Source: Saccharibacillus sp. JS10 (GTDB lineage Bacteria > Bacillota > Bacilli > Paenibacillales > Paenibacillaceae). From it: a stretch of DNA of 64,000 bases. The stretch is taken from the NCBI RefSeq assembly GCF_024436065.1, contig NZ_JANFNS010000001.1, positions 1,116,001 to 1,180,000 of the forward strand, in the 5' to 3' direction. Below, piece by piece: positions 16,736 through 27,250 of the stretch (its first letter is position 1; the number at the start of each line of letters is the position of its first letter). Both the position numbers and the translations under genes were made by a program. The notes beneath the pieces are model-generated. The model ran no database searches, had not been told where the DNA came from, and saw only the letters and a list, made by a program, of their open reading frames with translations.

Positions 16736-17887
16736 ATGACTTCTCTCAAACGAACTCCGCTTTATCCGCTCTACGCGGAAACGGGCGAACCTCGCTGCAT
16801 CGACTTTGGCGGATGGGATCTGCCTGTTCAGTTTTACGGGATTCAAAAAGAACACGAAGCGGTGCGTGAGCGTGCAGGGCTGTTCGATGTATCGCATATG
16901 GGCGAATTTTTGTTGAACGGCGAAGAAGCTTGCGCGGCAATCAGTCGCCTGACGACAGGAGACATTGAATCGCTGCAAGACGGGCAAGCCCTCTATACCT
17001 TTATGTGTTACGAAAATGGCGGAGTTGTAGACGATCTGCTCGTTTACCGTCTGAGTCAAAATCGGTACATGTTGGTTGTGAACGCAGGAAACTTGGATAA
17101 AGACGCGGAATGGATCACTTCGCATCTGCCTGAATCGGTGCAATTCCTTAATGTATCGGACGACACGGCGTTGATTGCTCTTCAAGGCCCTGCGTCGACT
17201 TCGATTCTTCGTAAAATCAGCGACACGCCTAGATTGGAAGATTTGAAGCCATTCCATTTTATCGAAAAAGGTTCGGTAGGCGGTAAATCCGCTATCTTGT
17301 CTCGTACGGGATACACTGGCGAAGACGGATACGAATTGTATGTTTCTGCTGAAGATGCTGCGGCGATCTGGCGCGAAATCATTACAGCTGGCGAAGAATT
17401 TGGTCTGCTGCCTTGCGGATTGGGTGCACGCGATACGCTGCGTTTCGAAGCCAAGCTTCCGCTTTATGGTCAAGAATTGTCGCAAGACATTACGCCGCTT
17501 GAAGCAGGTCTGGGTTACTTCGTTAAACTGGGCAAAAACGACTTTATCGGACGGGAAGCATTGGCAGCGCAAAAAGAAGCCGGCGTGCCTCGCAAGCTGG
17601 TGGGTCTTGAGATGATTGATCGCGGGATCGCCCGGTCGCATTATCCGGTCTTTGCTAGAGAACGCCAAATCGGCGAAGTGACGACGGGAACGCAATCTCC
17701 GACGCTTAAACGCAATCTTGCTTTGGCTTTAATCGATACGGAGTTTGCTCCGATCGGTACACAAGTCGAAGTCGAAATTCGCGGCAAAAAGTTGAAAGCG
17801 GAAGTCGTTAAAGCACCTTTTTATAAAAATACACCCGCTCATAAAGCTCTGATTCAACAATCCGAAAAGGGAGTGAACACGCCTTGA
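16736..17887 (+). CDS. gcvT: Glycine cleavage system aminomethyltransferase (T protein)
   Basis: A 383-residue T protein that transfers the one-carbon unit from aminomethyl-H protein to tetrahydrofolate and releases ammonia. The N-terminal ECxD-like region reads [20 protein letters not shown], followed by [19 protein letters not shown]. The [13 protein letters not shown] folate-binding motif and [21 protein letters not shown] are clear. Length is a little above the usual ~365. The ATG at 16736 follows AAGGAGACTTTGAACCG. It is the first gene of a coupled operon; its stop overlaps the TTG start of gcvPA. Confidence 0.97.
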   Translation: MTSLKRTPLYPLYAETGEPRCIDFGGWDLPVQFYGIQKEHEAVRERAGLFDVSHMGEFLLNGEEACAAISRLTTGDIESLQDGQALYTFMCYENGGVVDDLLVYRLSQNRYMLVVNAGNLDKDAEWITSHLPESVQFLNVSDDTALIALQGPASTSILRKISDTPRLEDLKPFHFIEKGSVGGKSAILSRTGYTGEDGYELYVSAEDAAAIWREIITAGEEFGLLPCGLGARDTLRFEAKLPLYGQELSQDITPLEAGLGYFVKLGKNDFIGREALAAQKEAGVPRKLVGLEMIDRGIARSHYPVFARERQIGEVTTGTQSPTLKRNLALALIDTEFAPIGTQVEVEIRGKKLKAEVVKAPFYKNTPAHKALIQQSEKGVNTP

Positions 17888-19239
17888 AGAAACACCGTTA
17901 TATTCCAATGACCGAACAGAACGAACGCGAGATGCTTGCCGTAGTTGGCGCCGAAAGTATGGAAGATCTATTTGTCGATATTCCGAAAAATGTTCGTTAC
18001 CAGGGTACATTGCCAATGTCGTCTGCTTTGGACGAAGCGGGTCTACTGCGTCATATGACGCAACTGGCTAGCAAAAATGCGGACAGCGACCGTTACGCAA
18101 GCTTCCTCGGCGCTGGATTGTACGACCACCAAGTTCCGGTCGTCATCAACCATGTGATCTCCCGCTCGGAATTTTATACGGCATATACGCCTTATCAGCC
18201 GGAAGTCAGTCAAGGCGAACTGCAAGCGATCTTCGAATTCCAATCCTACATTTGCGAACTGACAGGGATGGAAGTCGCAAACGCGAGTATGTATGACGGC
18301 GCGACGGCTATGGCAGAAGCAGCTTCGCTCGCAAGCGCAGCGACTCGCCGCAAAAAGATCGTCATCTCTTCGACCGTGCACCCAGAGACGCGCGAAGTTG
18401 TTCGCACGTATGCTTACGGACTGGGTATCGAAGTGGTTGAAGTCGGCTTCGACAACGGCGTGACTGATCTGACTCAGCTAGAATCGTCGATCGATGGCGA
18501 TACGGCGGCGGTACTTGTTCAATCGCCGAACTTTTTCGGCGCTGTAGAAAACGTGCGTGCGATCAGCGATCTGATTCATGCTCAAAAAGGATTGCTTGTC
18601 GTAAGCGCGAACCCGATCTCGCTCGGCTTGCTGGAAGCACCGGGTAAACTCGGCGCAGATATTACGGTTGGCGATGCACAGCCACTCGGGATCTCCGGCT
18701 CGTTCGGCGGCCCTACTTGCGGATACTTCGCGGTGTCCAAAGCGTTAATGCGTAAAATCCCGGGTCGTATCGTCGGTCAAACGACAGATAAAAACGGCAA
18801 ACGCGGCTTCGTATTGACCTTGCAAGCTCGCGAACAACATATTCGCCGCGATAAAGCGACTTCGAATATTTGTTCCAACCAAGCGCTGCTGGCACTATCG
18901 GCTTCGGTCTACTTATCGATCATGGGTCGCCAAGGTCTGATCGACGTCTGCGACCTGAACTTGAAAAAGTCGCATTACGCGGCTAAGCAGCTGAGTGCGA
19001 TTCAAGGCGCAAAGCTTGCGTTCTCTTCTCCTTTCTTCAATGAATTTGTTCTGCAATTGCCGGAAAATACAGATCTGCATGCATTGAACGAAAAGTTGCT
19101 GGAAGAAGGATTTATAGGCGGCTACGATCTGTCCCGTCAATATCCAGAACTAGGCCCCGCGATGCTGATTGCTGTTACAGAAAAACGTTTAAAAGAAGAC
19201 ATCGACCGCTTCGCGGAAATTTTGGAGGGAAGTCTATGA
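17884..19239 (+). CDS. gcvPA: Glycine dehydrogenase (aminomethyl-transferring) subunit 1
   Basis: The 451-residue alpha half of the split P protein, found in Firmicutes, which decarboxylates glycine onto H protein together with GcvPB. Signature segments include [17 protein letters not shown] at the N-terminus, [15 protein letters not shown], and [10 protein letters not shown]. The PLP lysine is on the other subunit. The TTG start at 17884 overlaps the gcvT stop (TTGA) and is preceded by AAAAGGGAGTGAACACG; its end overlaps gcvPB by four bases. Cytoplasmic. Confidence 0.97.
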   Translation: MKKHRYIPMTEQNEREMLAVVGAESMEDLFVDIPKNVRYQGTLPMSSALDEAGLLRHMTQLASKNADSDRYASFLGAGLYDHQVPVVINHVISRSEFYTAYTPYQPEVSQGELQAIFEFQSYICELTGMEVANASMYDGATAMAEAASLASAATRRKKIVISSTVHPETREVVRTYAYGLGIEVVEVGFDNGVTDLTQLESSIDGDTAAVLVQSPNFFGAVENVRAISDLIHAQKGLLVVSANPISLGLLEAPGKLGADITVGDAQPLGISGSFGGPTCGYFAVSKALMRKIPGRIVGQTTDKNGKRGFVLTLQAREQHIRRDKATSNICSNQALLALSASVYLSIMGRQGLIDVCDLNLKKSHYAAKQLSAIQGAKLAFSSPFFNEFVLQLPENTDLHALNEKLLEEGFIGGYDLSRQYPELGPAMLIAVTEKRLKEDIDRFAEILEGSL

Positions 19240-20741
19240 ATACCACTCTTGATCTGACCACACCAACCATGCTCGATGGCAAAGAAGATTGCGCATTGAT
19301 CTTCGAACTCAGTCAACCTGGACGCGTTGCGTATTCGTTGCCGGAATGTGATGTTCCATCCAGCGACGAAGAAATGTCTTCTTGGCTTCCAGCCGAATTC
19401 AAGCGTAGCGACGCAGCGGCACTTCCCGAAGTGTCCGAAGTCGATGTGATTCGTCATTATACCGGTCTTTCCCGCCGCAACTTCGGCGTAGACAATGGCT
19501 TCTATCCGCTCGGCTCTTGCACGATGAAATACAACCCGAAAATTAACGAAGATGTAGCGCGTTATGCAGGCTTCGCTAAAATTCATCCGTATCAACCGGT
19601 ATCGAGCGTACAAGGTGCGCTGCAAATGATGTACACTTTGCAAAACGATCTCGCGGCGCTGACGGGTATGGATGCGGTGACGTTGCAACCCGCAGCAGGT
19701 GCTCACGGCGAATGGACAGGTCTGATGATGATTCGCAGTTATCACGAAGCTCGCGGCGAACACCGCACGAAAGTTATCGTTCCCGATTCTTCGCACGGTA
19801 CGAATCCGGCAAGTGCGACTGTAGCCGGATTTGAGACGGTTACGATTCCTTCGAATGCCAAAGGCATGGTTGATCTTGATAAACTGCGTGAAGTGGTAGG
19901 TTCGGATACAGCAGCACTGATGCTAACCAATCCAAGTACATTGGGATTGTTCGAAGAACAAATCGTTGAAATTGCCGAAATCGTCCACGAAGCAGGCGGT
20001 CTGCTGTATTACGATGGTGCGAACTCCAATGCGATCATGGGAATTACACGTCCAGGCGATATGGGCTTTGACGTCGTTCACCTTAATCTGCACAAAACGA
20101 TGAGTACCCCTCACGGTGGCGGCGGTCCCGGCGCAGGTCCAGTCGGCGTAAAATCGATCTTGATTCCGTATCTGCCAGCTCCGACGATTGAGAAAAAAGC
20201 AGACGGTTCTTATGATTTTGCCGAAGCTTCCAAAGATTCGATCGGACGCGTCAAAGCGTTCTACGGTAACTTTGGTATTCTTGTTCGTGCTTACACGTAT
20301 ATCCGCACTTATGGACCTGACGGTCTGCGCCGCGTATCGGAATGTGCGGTACTGAACGCAAACTATATGATGGCACGTCTGAAAGGTCATTACGAAGTGC
20401 CGTTCGCGGGACCTTGCAAACACGAATTCGTGATGAGCGGAAGTGGGCTTAAGCAATATGGCGTTCGTACGCTTGATGTGGCAAAACGATTACTCGATTT
20501 CGGGTATCACCCGCCAACAATCTACTTCCCGCTTAACGTCGAAGAATGTATCATGATCGAACCGACCGAAACGGAAAGCAAAGAAACCCTAGACGGCTTT
20601 ATCGATACGATGATTCGGATTGCGGAAGAAGCGAAAACAGATCCAGAGTTGCTGCTTAACGCACCGTATACAACACCGGTCACTCGCCTTGATGAAACAA
20701 ATGCTGCACGTAAACCTGTTCTGAACTGCGCTTGCAGCTAA
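19236..20741 (+). CDS. gcvPB: Glycine dehydrogenase (aminomethyl-transferring) subunit 2
   Basis: The 501-residue beta half of the split P protein, carrying the pyridoxal phosphate lysine in [18 protein letters not shown]. Other landmarks are [14 protein letters not shown] near residue 90 and [12 protein letters not shown], typical of the PLP type I fold of this enzyme. It starts in an ATGA overlap with gcvPA after TTGGAGGGAAGTCT. The C-terminus ends in a short Cys-containing tail (NCACS). A terminator follows 16 bases after the stop. Confidence 0.97.
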   Translation: MNTTLDLTTPTMLDGKEDCALIFELSQPGRVAYSLPECDVPSSDEEMSSWLPAEFKRSDAAALPEVSEVDVIRHYTGLSRRNFGVDNGFYPLGSCTMKYNPKINEDVARYAGFAKIHPYQPVSSVQGALQMMYTLQNDLAALTGMDAVTLQPAAGAHGEWTGLMMIRSYHEARGEHRTKVIVPDSSHGTNPASATVAGFETVTIPSNAKGMVDLDKLREVVGSDTAALMLTNPSTLGLFEEQIVEIAEIVHEAGGLLYYDGANSNAIMGITRPGDMGFDVVHLNLHKTMSTPHGGGGPGAGPVGVKSILIPYLPAPTIEKKADGSYDFAEASKDSIGRVKAFYGNFGILVRAYTYIRTYGPDGLRRVSECAVLNANYMMARLKGHYEVPFAGPCKHEFVMSGSGLKQYGVRTLDVAKRLLDFGYHPPTIYFPLNVEECIMIEPTETESKETLDGFIDTMIRIAEEAKTDPELLLNAPYTTPVTRLDETNAARKPVLNCACS

Positions 20742-20756
20742 TTTTGATCTCAAAGC

Positions 20757-20799
20757 AAAAAGCCGCTTTCCCGGATTTTTCGGCAAAGCGGCTTTTCTT
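20757..20799 (+). terminator. Terminator of the gcv operon
   Basis: AAAAAGCCGCTTT pairs with AAAGCGGCTTTT around a CCCGGATTTTTCGGC-type centre, followed by a T-rich tail at 20794-20802. Confidence 0.88.
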
Positions 20800-20908
20800 T
20801 TTGTTACGATCACTTCATAATAGAAAAAGGTCTATTTGCGCGTAGTCAATTAAATGTTGCAATGATCAGGTATATCTACAAATATTCAGGAAGTTGAGGG
20901 GTATTCAA

Positions 20909-21502
20909 ATGGCATTGACCGATAAAAATTACCGAATCATGATGGACGATATTGTACGTGAAGGACATGAGATTTTGCGCCGCAAAGTCTCCGAAGTGAA
21001 ATTCCCGCTATCCGATGAAGATCGGAATGCAATGGACGCGATGATGCGTTATTTGCACGAAAGCCAAGACGATGAACTTGCCGAAAAATACGAGCTACGT
21101 GCAGGCGTTGGTATTTCCGCCAATCAAGTCGGTTTAGATCGCCGCATGTTCGCGGTTCTATTCACCGATGTAATGGAAGACGAAAATCCAACGCTATACG
21201 AATACAAATTATTCAACCCGAAAATCGTCAGCCATTCCGCTGCGATGACATATTTGCCGGACGGCGAAGGTTGCCTGTCGGTCGACCGCTCCGTCGAAGG
21301 CATCGTTCCTCGTTACGAAAAGATCAAGCTCAAAGCTTACGACGAAAACGGCAAAGAGTTGCTGCTCAAACTCAAAGGCTACCCTGCTATCGTAATGCAG
21401 CACGAACTCGATCACTTGAACGGCGTCATGTTCTACGACCATATCAACGAATCCGACCCTCAAGCCGAACCCAAAGGCGTCAACATTCAAAGTCTTTGGT
21501 AG
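20909..21502 (+). CDS. def: Peptide deformylase
   Basis: A 197-residue metallo-deformylase removing the formyl group from nascent proteins. All three motifs are present: GVGISANQVG (motif I), EGCLSVDR with the metal-binding Cys (motif II), and the metal His pair in VMQHELDHLNG (motif III). The insertion-containing length and the YELRAGVGIS context match type 2 deformylases of Gram-positives. ATG 20909 is preferred because GAGGGG lies seven bases upstream; a TTG at 20894 precedes that site. It is monocistronic and convergent with ptsI. Confidence 0.97.
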   Translation: MALTDKNYRIMMDDIVREGHEILRRKVSEVKFPLSDEDRNAMDAMMRYLHESQDDELAEKYELRAGVGISANQVGLDRRMFAVLFTDVMEDENPTLYEYKLFNPKIVSHSAAMTYLPDGEGCLSVDRSVEGIVPRYEKIKLKAYDENGKELLLKLKGYPAIVMQHELDHLNGVMFYDHINESDPQAEPKGVNIQSLW

Positions 21503-21596
21503 GTCTGTAGATCTCGGTTAGATTCTCAACTCGCCCACCTCATCATAGCCTTCTGTATTTGAAGTCTTGAGAGATCGAGAAAATCCAACGTAACTA

Positions 21597-21736
21597 GAAG
21601 CGAAAAGGTGGAGAATAATTCAGTGAAGGAATGAAATGTTCGCCTTTGAAATCGGGAACATACAAATAAAATTCCAATCATCTTTTCCCGATTTCAACAA
21701 GCGACCGCAACGAATTTTTCGGAACCTTTTCGCTTC
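21597..21736 (-). repeat. Dispersed structured intergenic repeat, copy B (inverted)
   Basis: A 140-base element bounded by a perfect 13-base inverted repeat: GAAGCGAAAAGGT at 21597-21609 and ACCTTTTCGCTTC at 21724-21736. Read on the minus strand it contains AATTCGTTGCGGTCGCTTG, an 11-bp hairpin GAAATCGGGAA/TTCCCGATTTC, and TCAAAGGCGAACATTT, matching copies A and C. It occupies the convergent gap between def and ptsI, which from 21503 to 21931 otherwise holds only two terminators. Confidence 0.78.
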
Positions 21737-21760
21737 CCCCACATAAGCAACTTTCTCGAC

Positions 21761-21792
21761 AAAAAAGCCTTCCACTTACGGAAGGCTTTTTT
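21761..21792. terminator. Bidirectional terminator between def and ptsI
   Basis: AAAAAAGCCTTCC at 21761-21773 pairs with GGAAGGCTTTTTT at 21780-21792 around ACTTAC, with T-runs on either strand. Confidence 0.88.
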
Positions 21793-21796
21793 ACAT

Positions 21797-21830
21797 ATAA
21801 AAAAATCCGGTCCCTCAAAGGAACCGGATG
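21797..21830 (-). terminator. Terminator of the ptsG-ptsH-ptsI operon
   Basis: On the minus strand ATCCGGTTCC pairs with GGGACCGGAT around TTTGA and is followed by seven T residues, about 100 bases past the ptsI stop. Confidence 0.85.
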
Positions 21831-21931
21831 GACGCAGCTTCGGCGTGCCAAGATGCTCGGCGCACACGCCAAAGCGACAGAGATCAAACAATCAAACGAA
21901 TCACAACATACGTATTACGTTTGAATTCAAA

Positions 21932-23638
21932 TTAGATACTTTCAACCAAAGCCACAACTTCTTCAGCAGTCGAACATTCCAAAGCTTTAGCTGCCAACTC
22001 TTGCATGTCCGCACGGGACAATTTGGAGATTTGGCTGCGCGCTGGCAAGATGGAAGTTGCACTCATACTGAATTCATCGAGACCCAGACCAAGCAGCAAT
22101 GGAATTGCGACCGAATCGCCCGCCATTTCTCCACACATACCCGCCCATTTGCCTTCTTTATGCGCAGCTTTGATGACCATGTCAACAAGGCGCAAGATTG
22201 CAGGGTTATAAGGTTGGTACAAGTAGGATACGCGTTCATTCATACGGTCGGCAGCCATTGTGTACTGGATCAAGTCGTTTGTACCAATGCTGAAGAAATC
22301 GACTTCTTTTGCGAACTGATCAGCCAATACAGCAGTCGAAGGAATTTCGACCATGATGCCGAGTTGGATATTGTCCGCAACTTCGATGCCTTCATTTTTG
22401 AGGTTCGTACGTTCTTCTTCCAACAAAGCTTTCGCTTCGCGGAATTCCATCAGCGTTGCGATCATTGGGAACATGATGCGCAGATCGCCATGCACGCTTG
22501 CGCGCAGCAAAGCTCTCAGCTGAGTGCGGAAGATGTCTGTACGGTCCAGACAAAGACGAATCGCACGGAAGCCCAGGAATGGGTTCATTTCTTTTGGCAG
22601 ATCGAGATAAGGAAGTTCTTTGTCGCCGCCGATGTCTAGCGTACGAACAACGACAGGTTTTCCTTCCATTTTCTCAAGTACCGTTTTGTAAGCATTGTAT
22701 TGAACGTCTTCGGAAGGAAGCTTGTCGCGACCCATATACAAGAACTCTGTCCGGTATAGACCCACGCCTTCGCCGCCATTATCCAGAACGCCCGCTACGT
22801 CGTTAGGCGTACCGATATTTGCCGCAAGCTCTACGTGAACGCCATCCGTCGTAACGGTTGGTTCTTCACGCAGTTTGCGCCATTCCGCACGTTGCTCGTC
22901 ATATTTGACTTGCTTTTCGCGGTATTCGGCAACCACTTCGTCGCTTGGATTGACAATGACATTACCTTCAAGACCATCAACGATCACGAGATCGCCTGGT
23001 TCGACTTGTTCAAGTACGTTCTTCGTTCCGACGATAGCCGGAATTTCAAGCGAACGTGCCATGATCGCGGAGTGTGAAGTACGTCCGCCGATATTCGTAG
23101 TGAAGCCTTTAACGTATTTACGGTTCAATTGAGCCGTATCCGAAGGCGTAAGGTCTTCGGAAATTACGATCACTTCTTCACTGATTTCAGCAGGGTTTTG
23201 TACATTCAGACCAAGCAAATGCCCCAAAATACGCTTTGTTACGTCTTTCATATCGGCTGCGCGTTCTTGCAGGTACGCGCTTTTCATGTTCTCGAACATG
23301 GATACGAATTGTTTAGACGTCTCGCTCAGTGCGTAGTCCGCATTAACTTGATCGTTCACGATCATGTCTTTGATCGGACTAATCAGCTCGGGATCGTTCA
23401 GAATCAGCAAATGCGATTCGAAGATCTCTGCTTTTTGCGCGCCGAGTTCTTTCAAGGTATTTTCTTTGATGCGCTCAAGCTCAACTTGCGATTTTGCAAG
23501 TGCATCGTCGAGCTTCGCGATTTCTGCTTCAGCATTTTGAACATGTTTTTGGGTTACGGTGTAATCCGGATGTTCAAGACGAAAAGCTTTTGCAATTGCG
23601 ATGCCGGCCGAAGCCGCGATGCCAGAAATATTAAGCAT
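21932..23638 (-). CDS. ptsI: PEP-protein phosphotransferase (PTS Enzyme I)
   Basis: The 568-residue Enzyme I that autophosphorylates from phosphoenolpyruvate and passes the phosphate to HPr. The active His189 lies in [17 protein letters not shown]; the PEP-binding Arg/Glu/Cys region is seen in [18 protein letters not shown] and GMCGEMAGD. The frame is open further upstream inside ptsH, but ATG 23638 gives the normal N-terminus [16 protein letters not shown] and overlaps the ptsH stop by eight bases, indicating translational coupling. Last gene of ptsG-ptsH-ptsI. Confidence 0.97.
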   Translation of the reverse strand: MLNISGIAASAGIAIAKAFRLEHPDYTVTQKHVQNAEAEIAKLDDALAKSQVELERIKENTLKELGAQKAEIFESHLLILNDPELISPIKDMIVNDQVNADYALSETSKQFVSMFENMKSAYLQERAADMKDVTKRILGHLLGLNVQNPAEISEEVIVISEDLTPSDTAQLNRKYVKGFTTNIGGRTSHSAIMARSLEIPAIVGTKNVLEQVEPGDLVIVDGLEGNVIVNPSDEVVAEYREKQVKYDEQRAEWRKLREEPTVTTDGVHVELAANIGTPNDVAGVLDNGGEGVGLYRTEFLYMGRDKLPSEDVQYNAYKTVLEKMEGKPVVVRTLDIGGDKELPYLDLPKEMNPFLGFRAIRLCLDRTDIFRTQLRALLRASVHGDLRIMFPMIATLMEFREAKALLEEERTNLKNEGIEVADNIQLGIMVEIPSTAVLADQFAKEVDFFSIGTNDLIQYTMAADRMNERVSYLYQPYNPAILRLVDMVIKAAHKEGKWAGMCGEMAGDSVAIPLLLGLGLDEFSMSATSILPARSQISKLSRADMQELAAKALECSTAEEVVALVESI

Positions 23639-23906
23639 TGACTTCGCCCAGACCTTCTCCGACCATAACATCTTCAAGAGCTTTGAGCGCTTCAGCTTCT
23701 TCTTCACCTTGAGTGATCAGTGTCAATGTCGATCCTTTTTCCAGACCCAGCGACAGAACGCCCAGAATGGATTTCAACGTTACACGTTTGCCGTTAGCTT
23801 CTGCGAACGATTCAGTCGATTTGAATTTGTTAGCTGTATTTACCAGCGCTGTTGCTGGACGTGCGTGGATACCGTCTTCGTCTACGATTTTAAATGTTTT
23901 TTCCAT
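23631..23906 (-). CDS. ptsH: Phosphocarrier protein HPr
   Basis: The 91-residue HPr. His14 in [10 protein letters not shown] is the Enzyme I phosphorylation site and Ser46 in [13 protein letters not shown] is the HPr kinase site that, in Firmicutes, links HPr to CcpA-dependent catabolite repression. ATG 23906 follows TTGGAGGAATTTACTC. It sits between ptsG and ptsI. Confidence 0.98.
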   Translation of the reverse strand: MEKTFKIVDEDGIHARPATALVNTANKFKSTESFAEANGKRVTLKSILGVLSLGLEKGSTLTLITQGEEEAEALKALEDVMVGEGLGEVNA

Positions 23907-24039
23907 GAGTAAATTCCTCCAATAGGTTCTGTTTTTAAAGATACATACTTATTATAACTGACTCACCTTCATTTTGCACGCTTGCCTGGTTTTTGCTGTT
24001 TTGGCTAGTTTTGTGTGCCTATCTATATAGCTTTCCGAA

Positions 24040-26106
24040 TTACTTAATCGAGATGATGTTTTCTTCGCCGGCTTTAACTGTGCCAGTTTTGAGCAATGTC
24101 ACTTTTGCACCTTCAGGCAAATTAGAGAAAATGACTGGAGTCATAATCGAAGGTGCATTCTCTTGTACATAACTCAGATCGACTTCAAGAATAGGTTGAC
24201 CTGCCATCACAGCATCACCTTCCGCTACCAATACATTAAACCCTTGACCTTTAAGTTTAACGGTATTCACGCCAATATGGACAAGAATTTCTTTTCCGCC
24301 TTCTGACATGATCCCGATTGCGTGCTTGCTTGGGAACACATTGAAGATCGTTCCGTTCACCGGAGACACAATCAGACCGTCCGAAGGAAGAACTGCGAAT
24401 CCATCGCCTGTCATACGCTGCGAGAATACCGGATCAGGAACATTCGAAATATCTTGCAACTCGCCGCTTACCGGAGACACGATGATTTCTTCATCGATCA
24501 CGTTCACGGCTTGCTGAGCGTCGGATTTTTCTTCATTCTTTTCAGGTAATTCGACAGCAGCGGCAGGCGCTTCAACCGGTGTACGACCCGACATGATGTC
24601 TTGAATTTGCGACTTAATCGTATCGGATCGTGTACCGAAGATCGCTTGAACATTGTTACCCACTTCAAGCACCCCTGCGGCACCCAACTTTTTCAGACGC
24701 TCTTTGTCGACATTACTGATGCTGTTTACTTCTACGCGAAGGCGCGTGATACAAGCATCCAGATTCGAAATGTTTTCGCGTCCGCCAAGTGCCGACAAAA
24801 TATTCTGTGGCAATTCGCCCGCTGAATTTGCAGTTGGCGAACTATCCTCTGATTCCTCGGTCGGCTCTTCGCGTCCCGGCGTTCTCAAGTTGAACTTGCG
24901 AATCGCAAAGCGGAAACCGAAGTAATAAATCACGGCAAGGACAGCACCGACAATAATGACATACCACCAAGGCGTGCGGTTTTGCAGAACTCCGAACAAC
25001 AGGAAGTCAATCAATCCGCCCGAGAATGTCATCCCGATGTGTACATCCAAAATCTGCATCAACATAAACGAAAGCCCTGCGAATACAACGTGAATCCCGA
25101 ACAATACAGGAGCTACGAACAAGAACGAGAATTCAAGCGGTTCTGTAATACCGGTCAAGAACGAAGTTAATGCGGCGGAACCCATGATCCCTGCCACATA
25201 CTTTTTATGTTCTGGACGAGCTTCGTGATAAATCGCCAAAGCCGCCGCCGGAAGACCGAACATCATGAACGGGAATTTACCGGTCATGAACATCCCTGAC
25301 GTAAACGGTGCGCCGTCTCTCATTTGCGCCATGAAAATACGTTGGTCGCCGTGGAAGACTTCGCCTGCGCTGTTTACGTATTGACCAAATTCATACCAGA
25401 ACGGCGAATAGAAAATATGGTGCAAGCCGAATGGAATAAGTGCACGTTCGATCATCCCGAAAACAAATGCGGATAACGCAGGTTGACCGTTGATCATCAC
25501 GTTAGACAAAGCATTCAGTCCGTGTTGGATTGGAGGCCAAATAATAACGAGCAGCAGCCCGACCAGAATCGAAGTTACGGCTGTCATAATTGGAACGAAG
25601 CGTTTCCCTGCAAAAAATCCGAGATACGAAGGCAATTCGATTCGGAAAAACTTCTTGTACATCGCAGCGGCTAATATACCAATAATGATACCGCCGAATA
25701 CGCCGGTCGATAACGTTGGAATACCTAGCACACTGGCATATCCCATACCTGCTTCGCTAGTCATTTCAGGAGTTACCCCAACGACTACGCCAAGCGTAAC
25801 GTTCATAATCAAGAAACCGACAATCGCTGCAAGACCCGCGACGCCTTCACCGCCACTCAAACCAACGGCTACGCCGACTGCAAATAGCAACGGCAAATTG
25901 GTGAATACGATGTCCCCTGCTTTCATCAGTACAGTCGCAACAGATTGCACCCACTGTACATCAAGTGCAGGAGCCAATTCTAGAAAATCAGGACTGACGA
26001 GCAGTGTACCGATCGCCAGCAGTAAACCCGCTGCCGGAAGAATCGCTACCGGAAGCATTACAGCTTTACCCACTCGTTGCAGCAGTCCAAAAAGTTTTTT
26101 GAACAT
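24040..26106 (-). CDS. ptsG: Glucose-specific PTS permease, EIICBA
   Basis: A 688-residue three-domain glucose transporter. The N-terminal EIIC membrane domain (~1-400) starts RVGKAVMLPVAILPAAGLLLAIG and has about ten hydrophobic segments with GITEPLEFSFLF. The EIIB domain (~430-510) carries the phosphorylated Cys in SNLDACITRLRVEV. The EIIA domain (~545-688) has the active His in ILVHIGVNTVKLKGQGF. ATG 26106 follows AGAGGGAGTTTACATTC. Expression should depend on the leader antiterminator target at 26205-26305. Confidence 0.96.
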   Translation of the reverse strand: MFKKLFGLLQRVGKAVMLPVAILPAAGLLLAIGTLLVSPDFLELAPALDVQWVQSVATVLMKAGDIVFTNLPLLFAVGVAVGLSGGEGVAGLAAIVGFLIMNVTLGVVVGVTPEMTSEAGMGYASVLGIPTLSTGVFGGIIIGILAAAMYKKFFRIELPSYLGFFAGKRFVPIMTAVTSILVGLLLVIIWPPIQHGLNALSNVMINGQPALSAFVFGMIERALIPFGLHHIFYSPFWYEFGQYVNSAGEVFHGDQRIFMAQMRDGAPFTSGMFMTGKFPFMMFGLPAAALAIYHEARPEHKKYVAGIMGSAALTSFLTGITEPLEFSFLFVAPVLFGIHVVFAGLSFMLMQILDVHIGMTFSGGLIDFLLFGVLQNRTPWWYVIIVGAVLAVIYYFGFRFAIRKFNLRTPGREEPTEESEDSSPTANSAGELPQNILSALGGRENISNLDACITRLRVEVNSISNVDKERLKKLGAAGVLEVGNNVQAIFGTRSDTIKSQIQDIMSGRTPVEAPAAAVELPEKNEEKSDAQQAVNVIDEEIIVSPVSGELQDISNVPDPVFSQRMTGDGFAVLPSDGLIVSPVNGTIFNVFPSKHAIGIMSEGGKEILVHIGVNTVKLKGQGFNVLVAEGDAVMAGQPILEVDLSYVQENAPSIMTPVIFSNLPEGAKVTLLKTGTVKAGEENIISIK

Positions 26107-26203
26107 GAATGTAAACTCCCTCTAGGTGATATTTGATTTTGTTCCCTACATGATCTTCTGTAACGTGTACAAATAAACGCAAAAAAGGCATGAACGCACG
26201 AAA

Positions 26204-26305
26204 AATAAAAAACACGCTCAACAAGGATTCCCGGGTACAGCTTCGCCCTTGTGAGTACACTTTTTATCTTACGTATCGATTCATGCCTGATCGTATCAGT
26301 AACAC
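26204..26305 (-). promoter_or_regulatory. GlcT antitermination target (RAT) and overlapping terminator of ptsG
   Basis: Reading the minus strand, TGTTACTGATACGATCAGGC (26305-26286) continues into ATGAATCGATACGTAAG, closely resembling the RAT hairpin recognised by GlcT in Bacillus ptsG leaders. It is followed by CTCACAAGG...CCTTGTTGAG and a T-run (GTGTTTTTTATTTTT), which form a terminator at about 26262-26204. Unphosphorylated GlcT would bind the first structure and allow read-through into ptsG when glucose is present. This accounts for the gene-free interval 26107-26393. Confidence 0.85.
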
Positions 26306-26393
26306 ATCGTTAGAAAGATCGTTTTCAGTTAACTTACGTCGCTCATTATAGCACCGCTTTCATGACTTGACAAGCTCTTTTCAAAAATAAATA

Positions 26394-27230
26394 TTATCCG
26401 TGATCTCGCTCTGCCAAACGTTGCAAATGAACGGTCAAATAACTGGCTTCCGCTTTGTATACCGGTAACCCCAATCGCTTTTCCATGACTTTGGTCAGTT
26501 TCCACGCAAGCGAATACATTTCCGGATACTCATGTGCCAGCAATTCCGATAACCGGTCGGTCGCTTTTACTTCTTCGCCGCGATAAATCCGTTCTATAGC
26601 GAAACGAAGATGCGTCAGCAATCTCGAATAATCAAGACTGCTCCGATTCAAGCCGCCTTCCAGATTCTGTTCGATCAGATTCACTAAATCCGAGATCAAT
26701 TCCGAATGCCCCCGAACTTCGTTGATCGGTCTGTTCGTAATCGCGCTATGAATATGCAGCGCGACAAAACCGATCTCATCGGCATCGAGGGACGTCCCGA
26801 TTCGTTCTTTGATCAACTGCACGACATATGTCGCCAATTCATATTCTTCGGGATAAATCTCTTTCGTTTCGTACAAAAAAGGATTTTGGAACGAGATTCC
26901 TTTTTCCATCCGTTTGATCGCAAAAGCAATATGGTCGGTCAACGCGACGTGAATATGTTCGTTGAGCGGCGAAGCAATACGGCTACTGATGGTGCGAATC
27001 GCTTCATTCATCACTTCGATCAGTTGTTCATCGACTTGCGGAAGCAATTGCTTGTACTGCTCTTGTTCACGGCGATTCCGCAAAATAAACATTTTTTCGG
27101 CAGCTTCCGCGTCGATGATATCTTTTTCCGCGCGACCAAACCCGATTCCTTTTCCAATTACGACGACTTCCCCATAATGCGGATCGTCCGCAATAATCAC
27201 ATTGTTGTTCAATACTTTGGACACCAGCAT
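26394..27230 (-). CDS. glcT: BglG/SacY-family transcriptional antiterminator of the glucose PTS
   Basis: A 278-residue RNA-binding antiterminator. The CAT domain is at residues ~1-58 (MLVSKVLNNNVIIADD, EVVVIGKGIGFGR). PRD1 (~65-170) contains LTDHIAFAIKRM and FVALHIHSAI, and PRD2 (~175-278) contains LTHLRFAIERI and YLTVHLQRLAER, with the conserved His residues that Enzyme I/HPr/EII phosphorylate. Its position directly upstream of a RAT-containing ptsG leader identifies it as GlcT. ATG 27230 is preceded by AGAGGAG at somewhat long spacing. It follows the YitT gene by 20 bases. Confidence 0.94.
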   Translation of the reverse strand: MLVSKVLNNNVIIADDPHYGEVVVIGKGIGFGRAEKDIIDAEAAEKMFILRNRREQEQYKQLLPQVDEQLIEVMNEAIRTISSRIASPLNEHIHVALTDHIAFAIKRMEKGISFQNPFLYETKEIYPEEYELATYVVQLIKERIGTSLDADEIGFVALHIHSAITNRPINEVRGHSELISDLVNLIEQNLEGGLNRSSLDYSRLLTHLRFAIERIYRGEEVKATDRLSELLAHEYPEMYSLAWKLTKVMEKRLGLPVYKAEASYLTVHLQRLAERDHG

Positions 27231-27250
27231 CCGCTTTTTTCCGCTCCTCT

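Noticed and set aside
16703-17695. 330-codon open frame antisense to gcvT
   Set aside because: It lies entirely opposite gcvT, its translation is rich in Arg/Phe/Cys without any domain, and gcvT is unambiguous.
21845-22639. 264-codon open frame antisense to ptsI
   Set aside because: Shadow of the ptsI coding sequence; composition (His/Phe/Gln-rich) is not protein-like.
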